Shown here: piece by piece, positions 42,545 through 51,825 of the stretch
Numbering within the stretch: the first letter of the stretch is position 1
How the letters are laid out: every line of letters begins with the position of its first letter
Source of the DNA: Alphaproteobacteria bacterium UBA6324
GTDB taxonomy: Bacteria; Pseudomonadota; Alphaproteobacteria; CAAGCB01; CAG-977
NCBI GenBank assembly: GCA_002439085.1
Contig: DJSW01000018.1
Coordinates: 62,001 to 126,000, forward strand
Length of the DNA: 64,000 nucleotides
Direction: 5' to 3'
The notes under the pieces: model-generated
What the model saw: only the letters and a program-made list of their open reading frames with translations
Database searches by the model: none
What the model was told of the DNA's origin: nothing
Position numbers and translations under genes: made by a program

Positions 42545-43177
42545 TCATTGGTTGGTCGTCACCGCGCGGCGGTACAGCCGGATCAATTCGTTGCCGCCCG
42601 TTTCCGCGCCGGCCATTTTTGAAATCATATGCGCCAATTCGTTTTCCGGCACGTTCATCATTCGCGCCAAAGCGTCCAATGCTTCACCGCGGCCGACGCG
42701 CGCATCCAGCCGCAGGATTTCGTAATTTGCCATAAAGAACCGGCGGATTTCCTGTTCGGTTTCCTGTTGTTTCAAATCCTCGGCCGATCCTTTTTCTATC
42801 ATATTCAGATAGATTTTTCCGGGGGCGTATTCGTACGCCGCGCCGGTCGCCAGATCGACCGTCGTCGCGGGCGACAGCGGAAAGATAATCCCCGATGTCA
42901 GCATATGTTTGAAAAAGCTTTTTTCCGGAACGACCGTCAGGAAAAACGGACGGTTGACGTATCCGGCCTTTTTGGCGACAAAGTACAAATCGTTTTTCTG
43001 GCGGGGCAATTCGATTTCGCACGGCGTCGCGCAGACCCGCTTTCCGTCGCGGTCGAAAATCCCCGTTTCGTCAACGTTCGACGCGAAAGAAACGGTTTGT
43101 TTTTCGCCGACCTCCATCAATCCGCAACCGGACAGCAACGCCAAAGCGGCGGCGGAACACAAGATTTTCGTTTTCAT
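42545..43177 (-). CDS. PEGA-like lipoprotein of unknown function (paralogue of 21192-21920)
   Basis: This 210-residue lipoprotein has a lipobox ending at Cys18 (ALALLSGC). A PEGA-like domain (SNVDETGIFDRDGKRVCATP, then EIELPRQKNDLYFVAKKAGY) is followed by a hydrophobic stretch (LTSGIIFPLSPATTVDLATG) and the shared core YEYAPGKIYLNMIEKG, QEIRRFFMANYEILRLDARV and GEALDALARMM. The same arrangement occurs at 21192-21920. It lies just upstream of the convergent autotransporter end and behind the LytM factor on the minus strand. The function is unknown. Confidence 0.78.
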   Translation of the reverse strand: MKTKILCSAAALALLSGCGLMEVGEKQTVSFASNVDETGIFDRDGKRVCATPCEIELPRQKNDLYFVAKKAGYVNRPFFLTVVPEKSFFKHMLTSGIIFPLSPATTVDLATGAAYEYAPGKIYLNMIEKGSAEDLKQQETEQEIRRFFMANYEILRLDARVGRGEALDALARMMNVPENELAHMISKMAGAETGGNELIRLYRRAVTTNQ

Positions 43178-43193
43178 TTCATCCCCCTTTCAA

Positions 43194-44198
43194 TCAGCGG
43201 CGTTCCAGATACAACAGCGGATCGACCGCTTTCGTCCCTTTGCGGATTTCAAAATGCAACTGCGATTCCTTCGCTCCGCCCGTTTTTCCGGCCTTGGCGA
43301 CCGGCTGGCCGCGCCGAACCGTTTGCCCGCGTTTGACCAGCAGTTGCTTGTTATGGGCGTAGGCGGTGATCCACCCGTCGGCGTGTTTGATCAGCAACAG
43401 GTTGCCGAACCCTTTCAATTCGTTTCCGGCATAGGCGACAACACCGTTTTCCGCCGCCCGAACGGCCGTGCCCTCGGCGACTTTGATATTGACGCCGTCG
43501 TTGTGACGCCCCGCCCCCGCCGCGCCGAATTTCGTCATGACTTTACCGTCAACCGGCCAAGCGAATTTCGACCGCGACCGATTAGGCGCGGGCGGTAGGC
43601 GCACCGCGTTTTTCTTGGTTGCCGGCGTCGTTTTTTTGGCGGAAGCTTTACCCGCCGTTTTTGCGGACGTTTTCGACGCGGTCGATCGGATCGCCACCTG
43701 TGCGGCGGGCCTTTCCACGATCGACCCCGGCAGTTTCAAAAACTGCCCCTCGTAAATGGAATACGGTTCTTTCAGCCTGTTTTGGCGGGCAAGCAAGCTC
43801 ATATCCACGTTATAGCGGCGCGAAATGCTGTAAATCGTATCGCCTTTGCGCACGACGTGGACGGACGCGGGCGGCAGCTTCAGCCTCTGCCCCGGCGACA
43901 GCAAAAACGGCGCGGACAAACCGTTCGTTTCGATCAGCGAACGGATCGGCACGTTGTAACGGCGGGACAACGAATACACCGTGTCGCCCTTTTTCACCGT
44001 CACAAACGACGGCGAAATGCTTTGAATCCGGTATTGCGTGCGGTCGTGAACGTTCGTGCGTCTGGAATTGACCGCGCGCACGGGACGGTATCCGTCCGAA
44101 CTGTTCAATGGCACGACGACGCATCCGGACAGCGCCGCCAACACCAGCAGCGCGCCCGCCCGTCGTTTCCAATTCGTCGTTTTCAATCCGGTTTTCAT
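43194..44198 (-). CDS. LysM-containing degenerate LytM (NlpD/DipM-like) lipoprotein
   Basis: This 334-residue lipoprotein has a lipobox ending LAALSGC and two LysM repeats (VTVKKGDTVYSLSRRYNVPI, VHVVRKGDTIYSISRRYNVD) that bind peptidoglycan. A basic linker precedes a C-terminal M23-like domain. That domain reads NDGVNIKVAEGTAVRAAENG, and SQLHFEIRKG at the end, so the usual Zn ligands (HxGxD and HxH) are missing. Such degenerate LytM factors activate amidases at division sites rather than cutting peptidoglycan. This is the E. coli EnvC/NlpD or Caulobacter DipM role, assigned here by similarity of motifs and architecture. Confidence 0.92.
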   Translation of the reverse strand: MKTGLKTTNWKRRAGALLVLAALSGCVVVPLNSSDGYRPVRAVNSRRTNVHDRTQYRIQSISPSFVTVKKGDTVYSLSRRYNVPIRSLIETNGLSAPFLLSPGQRLKLPPASVHVVRKGDTIYSISRRYNVDMSLLARQNRLKEPYSIYEGQFLKLPGSIVERPAAQVAIRSTASKTSAKTAGKASAKKTTPATKKNAVRLPPAPNRSRSKFAWPVDGKVMTKFGAAGAGRHNDGVNIKVAEGTAVRAAENGVVAYAGNELKGFGNLLLIKHADGWITAYAHNKQLLVKRGQTVRRGQPVAKAGKTGGAKESQLHFEIRKGTKAVDPLLYLERR

Positions 44199-44325
44199 CG
44201 CACTTTGATTATAGAAATCATTTCGCTAAGAAAAGGTTTAAATCAAATTCAAAAATCACCTTTGAAAGCCGCCGCGTTTTAGGGTAATCTTTTGAAAATT
44301 TTAATGTTTTAAAGGACTTTTTTCC

Positions 44326-46950
44326 ATGGCCGCCGCACCGAAAACCGTTTACGCCAAAGATTACAAAAAACCGGAATACCTGATCGACAGCGTTGACATG
44401 ACGTTTGATCTGGGCATGGAAAAAACCGCGGTCGCGGCGCAAATGCGGGTTCGACGCGCGCCCGAAACGCCGGAACACGCGCCGATGCGGCTGGACGGCG
44501 AAGAGCTGGTTTTAAAAAGCGTCGCCGTCAACGGAACGCCTTTGACCGAACGGGACTACACCTTGTCCGACGAGGGGATAATTTTGCGCGATCCGCCGGA
44601 AAGCTTCACGCTAAGCATTGAAACGGAAATCAATCCCTCCGCCAACACGAAACTGCAGGGGCTGTACGCGTCCGGCGGCATCCTGTGCACCAAATGCGAA
44701 ACGCACGGTTTTCGCCGCATCACGTTCTTTCCCGACCGGCCGGACATCATGCCCGTGTGGCGCACGACATTGATTGCCGACAAAGCGACACTGCCCGTTT
44801 TGATTTCAAACGGCAATCTGGAATCCGCCGCCGACCTGCCCGACGGCCGCCACAAAGCCGTGTTTTTCGACCCCGTGCCGAAAGCGTGCTATCTGTACGC
44901 CGTCGTCGCGGGCGACCTTGACCGGCGCGGCGACCGTTTCGTCACCCGTTCGGGGCGCGAAGTCGCTTTGAACGTTTTTGTGGAATCCGGCAAAGGCGAT
45001 CGGTGCGCCTACGCCTTGGCATCCCTGAAACGCGCCATGAAATGGGACGAAGACACTTTCGGCCGCGAATACGATCACGACGTGTTCAACATCGTCGCCG
45101 TGTCGAATTTCAATTCGGGCGCGTGCGAAAACACGTCGCTGAACATCTTTAACGACAAATACATCCTTGCCGACCCGCAACATTCGACGGACGCGGATTA
45201 CGCCGATATCGAAGGCGTCGTCGCCCATGAATACTTTCACAACTGGTCGGGCAACCGCGTGACGTTGCGCGATTGGTTCGACCTGACGTTGAAAGAGGGG
45301 CTGACCGTTTACCGCGATCAGGAATTTTCCGCCGATATGCGGTCGCGCGCCGTCAAACGGATCGAGGACGTGTCCGTCCTGCGCGCCGCCCAATTTCCGC
45401 AGGATGCGGGGCCTTTGGCGCACCCGATCCGGCCGGATTCCTACATTTCCGTCCGATCCCTTTACACCGGAACCGTTTACAACAAGGGCGCGGAGGTCAT
45501 CCGCATGATGGAACGCATGGCCGGCAAGGAAAAATTCCGAAAAGGCATGGACATCTATTTCGCCCGCAATGACGGCAAGGCCGTGACGTGCGCCGATTTT
45601 GTCGCCGCGATTTCCGAAGGCGCGGGGATCAACCTGACGCAATTCGCGCAAACGTGGTATCATCAGGCCGGAACGCCGACGGTCGAAGCGTCCGGCGTTT
45701 ACGACGCGGCCGCGAAAACTTACGCGCTGACGTTGAAACAGCGCACGCCCCCCACCCCCGGCCAACCGGTGAAAGCCCCCTTTATCATTCCTTTGGAAAT
45801 CGGGCTGCTGGCACCCGACGGGCGGGATATGCCCCTGTTTGTCAAAGGCGGAAAAAGCAACGGTGAAACGTCCGCGGTCGTCGTGCTGAACCGACCGGAA
45901 CAGACGTTCGTTTTTGAAAATGTCCCGCAGCCGCCCGTTTTATCCGGAAACCGCGCCTTCACCGCGCCGATTTGGTTTAAAACCGCCCTCGCCCCCGAAC
46001 AGCGCGGGTTGCTGATGGCGCACGATTCCGACCTGTTCAACCGGTGGGACGCGGGACAGCAATTCGCGGCGGACATCATGCTGGATATGGTTGACGCCAT
46101 ACAAAACGGCCGCGCCCCCGATGTTCCCGACGCGTTCATCCAAGCCCTGCGCGGATATCTGAACGACGGTTCGGCGGACAAAGCCTTTGTCGCCCGCGCG
46201 TTCATCATGCCGTCCGAACGCGCGCTGGCGGAACGGATGAACATGATCGACGTGGACGCGATTCATGCGGCGCGGACGGCTTTGCGCGAACGGATCGCCG
46301 CGGAATTGGCAGACGAGCTGGCGGAAACCTACCGCGCCAATCAAACGGACGGCGCCTACGTCCCCGACGCCGAAAACTCCGGCCGCCGCGCCGTTAAAAA
46401 CATGGCGTTGACGTACCTCAGCCTGCATGATGACGCTTTGGCGAAGAAACAGTATTATTCGGCGGCGCACATGACGGACAAGGACGCCGCCGCCCGCGTG
46501 TTCGCCGGAAAAAACACGTCGGAAGCCGCCGCCGTCATGAACGATTTTTACCAAACGTACAAAAACGATTCTCTGGTTGTGAACAAATGGCTGACGATGC
46601 AGGCGACGGCCGGCGCCGATGCGCTGGCGACGGTTGAAAAACTGTTGCGTCATGAATCGTTTTCCATCACCAACCCCAATAAAGTGCGCGCGCTGATCAA
46701 CGCGTTTGCTGCCAACCAAATCGCTTTACACAAAAAAGACGGATCGGGATACGATTTCATCGCCGAACAAACGTTGGCCGTGGATAAAGTCAATCCGCAG
46801 GTGGCCGCCGCCATTCCCGTCGCGCTGGGCAACTGGAAAAAATTCGATCCGGCGCGTCAAAAAATGATGCGGGACGCTTTGACGCGCATATTGAACGCGC
46901 CCGATTTGTCGCCGAACACCTATGAAATCGTGTCGAAATCTTTGAAATGA
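44326..46950 (+). CDS. pepN: Aminopeptidase N
   Basis: This 874-residue M1 metallopeptidase removes N-terminal residues from peptides. The Zn motif HEYFHNW (301-307) is followed by Glu324 (TLKEGLTVYRD) as third ligand. The exopeptidase motif, usually GAMEN, reads GACEN (265-269; SNFNSGACENTSLNIFND), so the Met has changed to Cys. DUF3458-type C-terminal domains follow. An AAGGA site precedes the ATG at 44326. It is monocistronic. Aside from the GACEN change it looks active. Confidence 0.95.
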   Translation: MAAAPKTVYAKDYKKPEYLIDSVDMTFDLGMEKTAVAAQMRVRRAPETPEHAPMRLDGEELVLKSVAVNGTPLTERDYTLSDEGIILRDPPESFTLSIETEINPSANTKLQGLYASGGILCTKCETHGFRRITFFPDRPDIMPVWRTTLIADKATLPVLISNGNLESAADLPDGRHKAVFFDPVPKACYLYAVVAGDLDRRGDRFVTRSGREVALNVFVESGKGDRCAYALASLKRAMKWDEDTFGREYDHDVFNIVAVSNFNSGACENTSLNIFNDKYILADPQHSTDADYADIEGVVAHEYFHNWSGNRVTLRDWFDLTLKEGLTVYRDQEFSADMRSRAVKRIEDVSVLRAAQFPQDAGPLAHPIRPDSYISVRSLYTGTVYNKGAEVIRMMERMAGKEKFRKGMDIYFARNDGKAVTCADFVAAISEGAGINLTQFAQTWYHQAGTPTVEASGVYDAAAKTYALTLKQRTPPTPGQPVKAPFIIPLEIGLLAPDGRDMPLFVKGGKSNGETSAVVVLNRPEQTFVFENVPQPPVLSGNRAFTAPIWFKTALAPEQRGLLMAHDSDLFNRWDAGQQFAADIMLDMVDAIQNGRAPDVPDAFIQALRGYLNDGSADKAFVARAFIMPSERALAERMNMIDVDAIHAARTALRERIAAELADELAETYRANQTDGAYVPDAENSGRRAVKNMALTYLSLHDDALAKKQYYSAAHMTDKDAAARVFAGKNTSEAAAVMNDFYQTYKNDSLVVNKWLTMQATAGADALATVEKLLRHESFSITNPNKVRALINAFAANQIALHKKDGSGYDFIAEQTLAVDKVNPQVAAAIPVALGNWKKFDPARQKMMRDALTRILNAPDLSPNTYEIVSKSLK

Positions 46951-47010
46951 CCGGTTGAAAACAAACCTGAAACCGGATTAAACTGATAAAAACTTTTCAA
47001 GAGGGTTGCC

Positions 47011-47517
47011 ATGAAAAAACGGTTTTTAACAGATATCGCCTGCTTTATCGCCGGCGTCGGCATCGGCGTTCTTTTGACGCCCGCGGACAAACACATTGAC
47101 ACGCCGCGCCCGCTGACCGCCCGCCTTTCGTCCCAAGGACGCGCGGAAATCGAACAGGCCGTTTCGCAGGTCAACGATGTCCTGAACGACAAAGTCGGCG
47201 ACATCATGGCGGACAAAACGCGTATGCTGCAGGCGATCACCGCCGCGTCCCCCGACCGCGCCGCCGCCGATTTCCACCTGTCCGGCATCGAAAGCAAATT
47301 CAGCGAAGCGCAGGCGCAAATCGACAAAATCATACTGGACGCTTTGGAAAAGATGCCGACCGTCGATCGCCGTGCCTATATGGATTTTTATTTGAAAAGC
47401 CGCCCGAACGTCCGGCTGCAAGGGGTCGTCCTGCCGTTGACCGCGGCGACGGGGTTCGCGGGCATGGATCGCGAAATGACGCTGTCCCCGCGTTTTCCGA
47501 CCGTTGACCCGATTTAA
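47011..47517 (+). CDS. Periplasmic Metal_resist/CpxP-like protein
   Basis: This 168-residue protein has an N-terminal signal anchor (FLTDIACFIAGVGIGVLLTP). The helical body (LSSQGRAEIEQAVSQVNDVL, DKTRMLQAITAASPDRAAAD, ALEKMPTVDRRAYMDFYLKS) resembles the CpxP/ZraP/Metal_resist group of periplasmic sensors or chaperones. No metal-binding His/Cys cluster is apparent, so metal sensing is inference only. GAGGG lies upstream of the ATG; the YbaK gene follows after 10 bases. Confidence 0.7.
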   Translation: MKKRFLTDIACFIAGVGIGVLLTPADKHIDTPRPLTARLSSQGRAEIEQAVSQVNDVLNDKVGDIMADKTRMLQAITAASPDRAAADFHLSGIESKFSEAQAQIDKIILDALEKMPTVDRRAYMDFYLKSRPNVRLQGVVLPLTAATGFAGMDREMTLSPRFPTVDPI

Positions 47518-47527
47518 GGGCTTTCCG

Positions 47528-48016
47528 ATGCCGCACGATTTGAAAAAAACGAACGCGATGCGCCTGTTGGATCAGGCGGGCGTTCCGTATGAATATTACG
47601 AATACGACATCACGGACGGCAAAATCGACGCCGTTTCCGTCGCCGCCAAAATCGGCCAAGCCCCCGAACAGGTGTTTAAAACGCTGGTGACGCAATCGCC
47701 GGCGCGCGAACATTTCGTGTTCGTCATCCCGTCGGTTTGCGAATTGGATTTGAAAGCCGCCGCCAAAGCCGCCGGACAAAAAAGCGTCGAAATGCTGCCG
47801 TTGAAAATGCTGTTGCCGACGACGGGATACGTTCACGGCGGCTGTTCCCCCGTCGGCATGAAAAAGCCGTTCGCGACGTTCATCGACGAAACGGCTTTGC
47901 TGTATGACAAATTTTGCGTCAGCGCGGGAAAGGTCGGCGTCAATTTGTGCTTGGCGCCGCAGGATCTGGCCGGCTTTGTTCGGGCGCGCTTTGCCGATCT
48001 GACAATGCGCCCCTGA
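47528..48016 (+). CDS. ybaK: YbaK/EbsC-type aminoacyl-tRNA deacylase (Cys-tRNAPro hydrolase family)
   Basis: This 162-residue protein fits the YbaK family, which hydrolyses mischarged Cys-tRNA(Pro). It starts MPHDLKKTNAMRLLDQAGVP, has the KIGQAPEQVFKTLVTQSPAR loop with the invariant Lys, and GGCSPVGMKKPFATFIDETA near the C-terminus. AAGGG precedes ATG 47528. Its last 77 bases are antisense to the C-terminal end of the DsbD-like gene, so the two 3' ends overlap. Confidence 0.92.
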   Translation: MPHDLKKTNAMRLLDQAGVPYEYYEYDITDGKIDAVSVAAKIGQAPEQVFKTLVTQSPAREHFVFVIPSVCELDLKAAAKAAGQKSVEMLPLKMLLPTTGYVHGGCSPVGMKKPFATFIDETALLYDKFCVSAGKVGVNLCLAPQDLAGFVRARFADLTMRP

Positions 48017-50462
48017 CCGTTTCCTCTATAATCTCGTCCGCCGTCCACGGGGTTAAAAAACGCCTGACCGCCTTTCCCTCCGGATACAGGGGGGTGAACA
48101 TGAAATTCATCGGCAGGGTGTAATCGCCGCCCTGCGTAAACAGCCTGCGCAAAAACGGATGGTTGTAACGGACGCGCATAACCAAAACGTCCTTGTTTGC
48201 GATTTCATCGGGCGCGCCGTACCGGATCATCATCAAACGGTTCCATTGGCACGACAGGCAAAAGTTTTCCGTCACGTTCAGATAAACGGATTTTCCCTGC
48301 CGCACGGTGTCGCGCAACAGCTCTTCGTCAAAATCGACGCCGCCCTGCGCGTTCAGGCTTTTCGTGTTCGGCAAAGGCGGAATCAGAATAACGGCGATCA
48401 ACAGCAAAACCGCCGCAACCGCTTTCTTTCTGCGCGGATAGACCTGAAACAAAACGGCCGCCGCGCCGATCAGCGCCACAGCCATGGCGAAAACCGCCAG
48501 CCCCGTTTCCATCCAGATCAAAACCAGAGCGGCCGCCGCCGAAACGCACAGCGGAACGGGCAGAATGACGGAAAACAACCGCCGCGCCTTTGCGTTCATT
48601 TCCAACGCGGCCGCGCGCTTGTCATACAGGGACAGGATCAAAAACGGCACACCTGCCCCCGCGGCGAAAGACAGGGAATACAAAACGGGGGATTTCGACA
48701 GCAACAACGCCGTGTCGTAATACATTCCCGTCAAAGGCGTAAACAACAGCAAAACGCCCGTGGCAAAACCGACCGTCAATCCGGCGCTTTCCCGAACATC
48801 CGCCGGCCGGAACATCGAAAAGAACAGCGCGAACCGATCCGTCAAACCGGCGACCGCCACGTTGTCGAACAGCCTTTTTTCATAAACGGCGCACAACAGG
48901 AACAAAACGGCCAAGCAGAAATTCACGGGCGGCAACAGGAACTGCAATCCCCAATACACGCCGTCATCGGGAAAAACGCATTTCCAACCGACGGCGCCGA
49001 CGGCATATACGACGCACCAGAAATAAAACATCTTGCCCAATCCGTTATAGAACGAAACCGTTTTTTCCGGACTTTTCCCGACGGCGCACGCGGCTTGATA
49101 AAACAGCAAAAGGAACGCGGCGAACATCGGCGAAAACACCAAAAACTTTATTCCGTGGAAAAAAGCGGCCGTAAAGGCGACAGGCGAAAAGGAAAAGTTT
49201 GAAAAGAACAGCCCCGCCGACGTTTCCAAATCCGCGCGCACGTTCAATTCCGCCGCCCGCGCCGGATAAGCGACATCCAAAACGAAATCGGCGCCGCCTT
49301 TGAACGCCTGCGGATTCAACACGCGGAATTTCAAAAACAGCTTGCCGCTTTCGCGCGTCACGAACGGATCGGACATACGCAACCCCTGCGCGTTTTTCAA
49401 AACGACCGTCTGGTTGTCGCCGACCCCGAACGACGGGATTTTCAACCGGATGAACAGGTCGATTTCGCCGGATTTGTCCTTTTTGAAATAGGCCTTTTGC
49501 AATTTGACTTTCAGCTTTTGCGCGGCGGGCGTGACGTTCACCGCCTGCTGCAGCCGCGAACACACGGACGTTTCCAGCTCCGCCTTTTCCGCCGTATAGT
49601 CGATTTCCGGCAAAGAAACGGGACGGCAAACGTCGTTTTGGCACAGATTCGCCGTCAAAACCGCCCTGATCCGCGCCGCGGCGGCCGGATCGGACGGCCG
49701 GACGATAAAGGGCAGATACACGTTGCCGTCGTATCCGAAAACGCGTGCGTCCCCCGATTGCCAAGACGTTTCGACCGGAAATTCAAACGGGTCGGCTTGA
49801 ACGTTCGTCGAATTCGTAAAATCGGCCTTGACCGGTTCGGGGGCCGCCCCTTCCGTCTGCATGGCGATTTTATAGCCGTCCTCCGGCAGCAAAACGAACG
49901 ACATCAAAAAGGAATCCCCGTCCGCTTTGTTCGCGCAGGACGCCAAAAGCGCGGTCATCCCCTGCGTCGAAACGGCGTCGGAATAATGCCCCTTGTTTTT
50001 AAACAGCCGCAGGTAATCCTCGATCCGGCTTTTGCCGATGCGTATATATTGGATGTTTTTCCATGTTTCCAAATTGTCCGGATCAATGATCAGATCCGTG
50101 CGGCCGGGGTTGTCCTCCAACAATTTCACGTTGGCTTCCTCGATCGCGTTTTTAACGAACTGTTCGATATCGCGGTAACGTTTGCCCAGCGCGTCCAGCT
50201 TTTTAACAAGATCCGAATTTTCGCCGTCCTTGACATCCAGCTTCAGCAATTCGCGCAAAATCCGCCCGTCCGTCGCGCCGCGTTCCTTGTTTTTTTGGTA
50301 ATAATCGAAAACAAAGGCGCGCTGTTCCTTGCCGTTCATCGTTTTCATCTTTTCCAGATCGCCGATTGTCAAAGGCGTCGGATCGACATCGGCACGCGCG
50401 TTGGCGGCCGCGCCGCCCCAAAAGCACACGGTCAGGAACAGCATAAAAATAATACGGCGCAT
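47940..50462 (-). CDS. DsbD-like thiol:disulfide interchange protein with a long N-terminal extension
   Basis: This 840-residue membrane protein moves reducing power from the cytoplasm to the periplasm. A signal peptide ends near ANARA. Residues about 25-200 are an extension not seen in E. coli DsbD. A DsbD-alpha-like domain has the Cys pair C274/C279 (LCQNDVC). A membrane part with about eight hydrophobic segments starts near 430, and a C-terminal thioredoxin-like domain has C735-L-S-C738 (TENFCLSCQW). The membrane cysteines are not at clear DsbD positions, so it may be a ScsB-like or distinct subtype. Confidence 0.8.
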   Translation of the reverse strand: MRRIIFMLFLTVCFWGGAAANARADVDPTPLTIGDLEKMKTMNGKEQRAFVFDYYQKNKERGATDGRILRELLKLDVKDGENSDLVKKLDALGKRYRDIEQFVKNAIEEANVKLLEDNPGRTDLIIDPDNLETWKNIQYIRIGKSRIEDYLRLFKNKGHYSDAVSTQGMTALLASCANKADGDSFLMSFVLLPEDGYKIAMQTEGAAPEPVKADFTNSTNVQADPFEFPVETSWQSGDARVFGYDGNVYLPFIVRPSDPAAAARIRAVLTANLCQNDVCRPVSLPEIDYTAEKAELETSVCSRLQQAVNVTPAAQKLKVKLQKAYFKKDKSGEIDLFIRLKIPSFGVGDNQTVVLKNAQGLRMSDPFVTRESGKLFLKFRVLNPQAFKGGADFVLDVAYPARAAELNVRADLETSAGLFFSNFSFSPVAFTAAFFHGIKFLVFSPMFAAFLLLFYQAACAVGKSPEKTVSFYNGLGKMFYFWCVVYAVGAVGWKCVFPDDGVYWGLQFLLPPVNFCLAVLFLLCAVYEKRLFDNVAVAGLTDRFALFFSMFRPADVRESAGLTVGFATGVLLLFTPLTGMYYDTALLLSKSPVLYSLSFAAGAGVPFLILSLYDKRAAALEMNAKARRLFSVILPVPLCVSAAAALVLIWMETGLAVFAMAVALIGAAAVLFQVYPRRKKAVAAVLLLIAVILIPPLPNTKSLNAQGGVDFDEELLRDTVRQGKSVYLNVTENFCLSCQWNRLMMIRYGAPDEIANKDVLVMRVRYNHPFLRRLFTQGGDYTLPMNFMFTPLYPEGKAVRRFLTPWTADEIIEETVRGALSDRQSAPEQSRPDPAAPSTN

Positions 50463-50547
50463 TTTTTAACATCCTTTAATTTTTATGGATTAGGATTATT
50501 TTTAATAACGTACCACAATCCGACGCGAAAAAACAGGGAATAAAGCA

Positions 50548-51102
50548 ATGTGTTTTTTAAACGGAAAATGTTTGATCGCCATGCCGGGGATGCAGGACGA
50601 CCGGTTTGAACAATCCGTTGTTTATGTGTGCGCCCACACGAACGAAGGCGCGATGGGGCTGGTCGTCAACCGCCCGATCAAAGACCTGACTTTCGCCGCC
50701 CTGCTGTCCCAGTTGAAAATGGAAACGCCCGCGGATTGCGGCCGTCCGCCCGTTTTGGCCGGCGGCCCCGTCGATATCATCCGCGGTTTCGTGCTTCATT
50801 CGCCGGATTATACGGGAACGGCCACTTTGGCGATGACCGGATTGGCGTCGCTGACGGTCACGACGGACATCATCCGCGACATATCCGAAGGCAAAGGCCC
50901 CGAAAAATACCTGATCGCGCTGGGGCACGTCGGTTGGTCGGCCGGCCAGCTGGAAAACGAAATCAAGGAAAACGCGTGGTTGCCCGTCAACGCGTCCGGC
51001 GATCTGCTTTACACCCTGCCGTTTGAAAAACGGTGGGCGTTCGCTTTGCAAAAAATGGGAATAGACCCGTCCCGCCTGTCCGCGGAACAGGGAAAAGCCT
51101 AA
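50548..51102 (+). CDS. YqgE/AlgH family protein (UPF0301)
   Basis: This 184-residue protein shows the family start LNGKCLIAMPGMQDDRFEQS followed by VVYVCAHTNEGAMGLVVNRP and a VGWSAGQLENEIKENAWL segment. The family is widespread and its molecular role is unresolved, although it has been linked to alginate regulation in Pseudomonas. AGGGA precedes the ATG. The end overlaps the convergent gene by 4 bases. Confidence 0.92.
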   Translation: MCFLNGKCLIAMPGMQDDRFEQSVVYVCAHTNEGAMGLVVNRPIKDLTFAALLSQLKMETPADCGRPPVLAGGPVDIIRGFVLHSPDYTGTATLAMTGLASLTVTTDIIRDISEGKGPEKYLIALGHVGWSAGQLENEIKENAWLPVNASGDLLYTLPFEKRWAFALQKMGIDPSRLSAEQGKA

Positions 51103-51824
51103 ACGGGATCGGCGTAACCGAAATCAATCAACGTTTCCGACAACCCCAGCGATCCGACGAAACATTCCGCCAGATTGGCGACGTTTTCATCCGGCACGCA
51201 TTTGCCCTGCCGGCTGTCGAAACGGCGTTTCAGCTGTTGGAACGACGCGGTCGCTTTGCCCGCGCGCAGCCGGACGCGCAATGAAAAGTCCCTGCCCCCG
51301 ATCCGCACCGTGTCCGCCCCCGTCACAACCAAAGTGCCGGTAACGGCATTACCGTCGGCCGCGGCATCGCTCGGCGCGTTTTTATCCGGCCGTTTCCAAA
51401 CGACGCGCTGTTCGATTTCGCGCCGCGCCTCGGCTTGCGGCAAAAAGACAGGCCGCTGTTCGGGAACGGTTTCCGGTTTGGTTTGGGATTGTGTCGGCTG
51501 TTTTTGCGGCCGCTTGGCTTCCGCTGCCGGACGCCTGCCCGTAAAGACGACGGCTTTCAAAGGATTGTCCGGATTGTTCATCCGTTCGGACAGGGATTGC
51601 AACTCTTCCGTCACGACCTGTTTCCGGTTCGCGACAAAAGCCTGCCATTTCAGTTCAACGGTTCGGGGAATGTCCGTCGGCTTCACGCCGCCCAGCCAAA
51701 ACGCGCCGACGACCAAGGCCAACAAAACCGCCACATAGTGCGGCCGTCTCAACAGCCCCAGCGCAAAGCGGCCGAAATCTTTGATCAATCCGGCCGCACC
51801 GGCGGCATAGCCCGAAAATTTCAT
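51099..51824 (-). CDS. Membrane-anchored protein with a degenerate SNase-like domain
   Basis: This 241-residue protein has one transmembrane segment near residues 30-47 (YVAVLLALVVGAFWLGGV), a Pro/Gln/Lys-rich linker (about 90-150), and a C-terminal domain (GTLVVTGADTVRIGGRDFSL ... KCVPDENVANLAECFVGSLG). The order of strands and the final ETLIDFGYADP resemble thermonuclease-like (SNase) proteins, but the usual catalytic Asp/Arg/Glu pattern is not evident. It is next to metG on the same strand. The call is a family resemblance only; the function is unknown. Confidence 0.55.
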   Translation of the reverse strand: MKFSGYAAGAAGLIKDFGRFALGLLRRPHYVAVLLALVVGAFWLGGVKPTDIPRTVELKWQAFVANRKQVVTEELQSLSERMNNPDNPLKAVVFTGRRPAAEAKRPQKQPTQSQTKPETVPEQRPVFLPQAEARREIEQRVVWKRPDKNAPSDAAADGNAVTGTLVVTGADTVRIGGRDFSLRVRLRAGKATASFQQLKRRFDSRQGKCVPDENVANLAECFVGSLGLSETLIDFGYADPV

Positions 51825-51825
51825 C

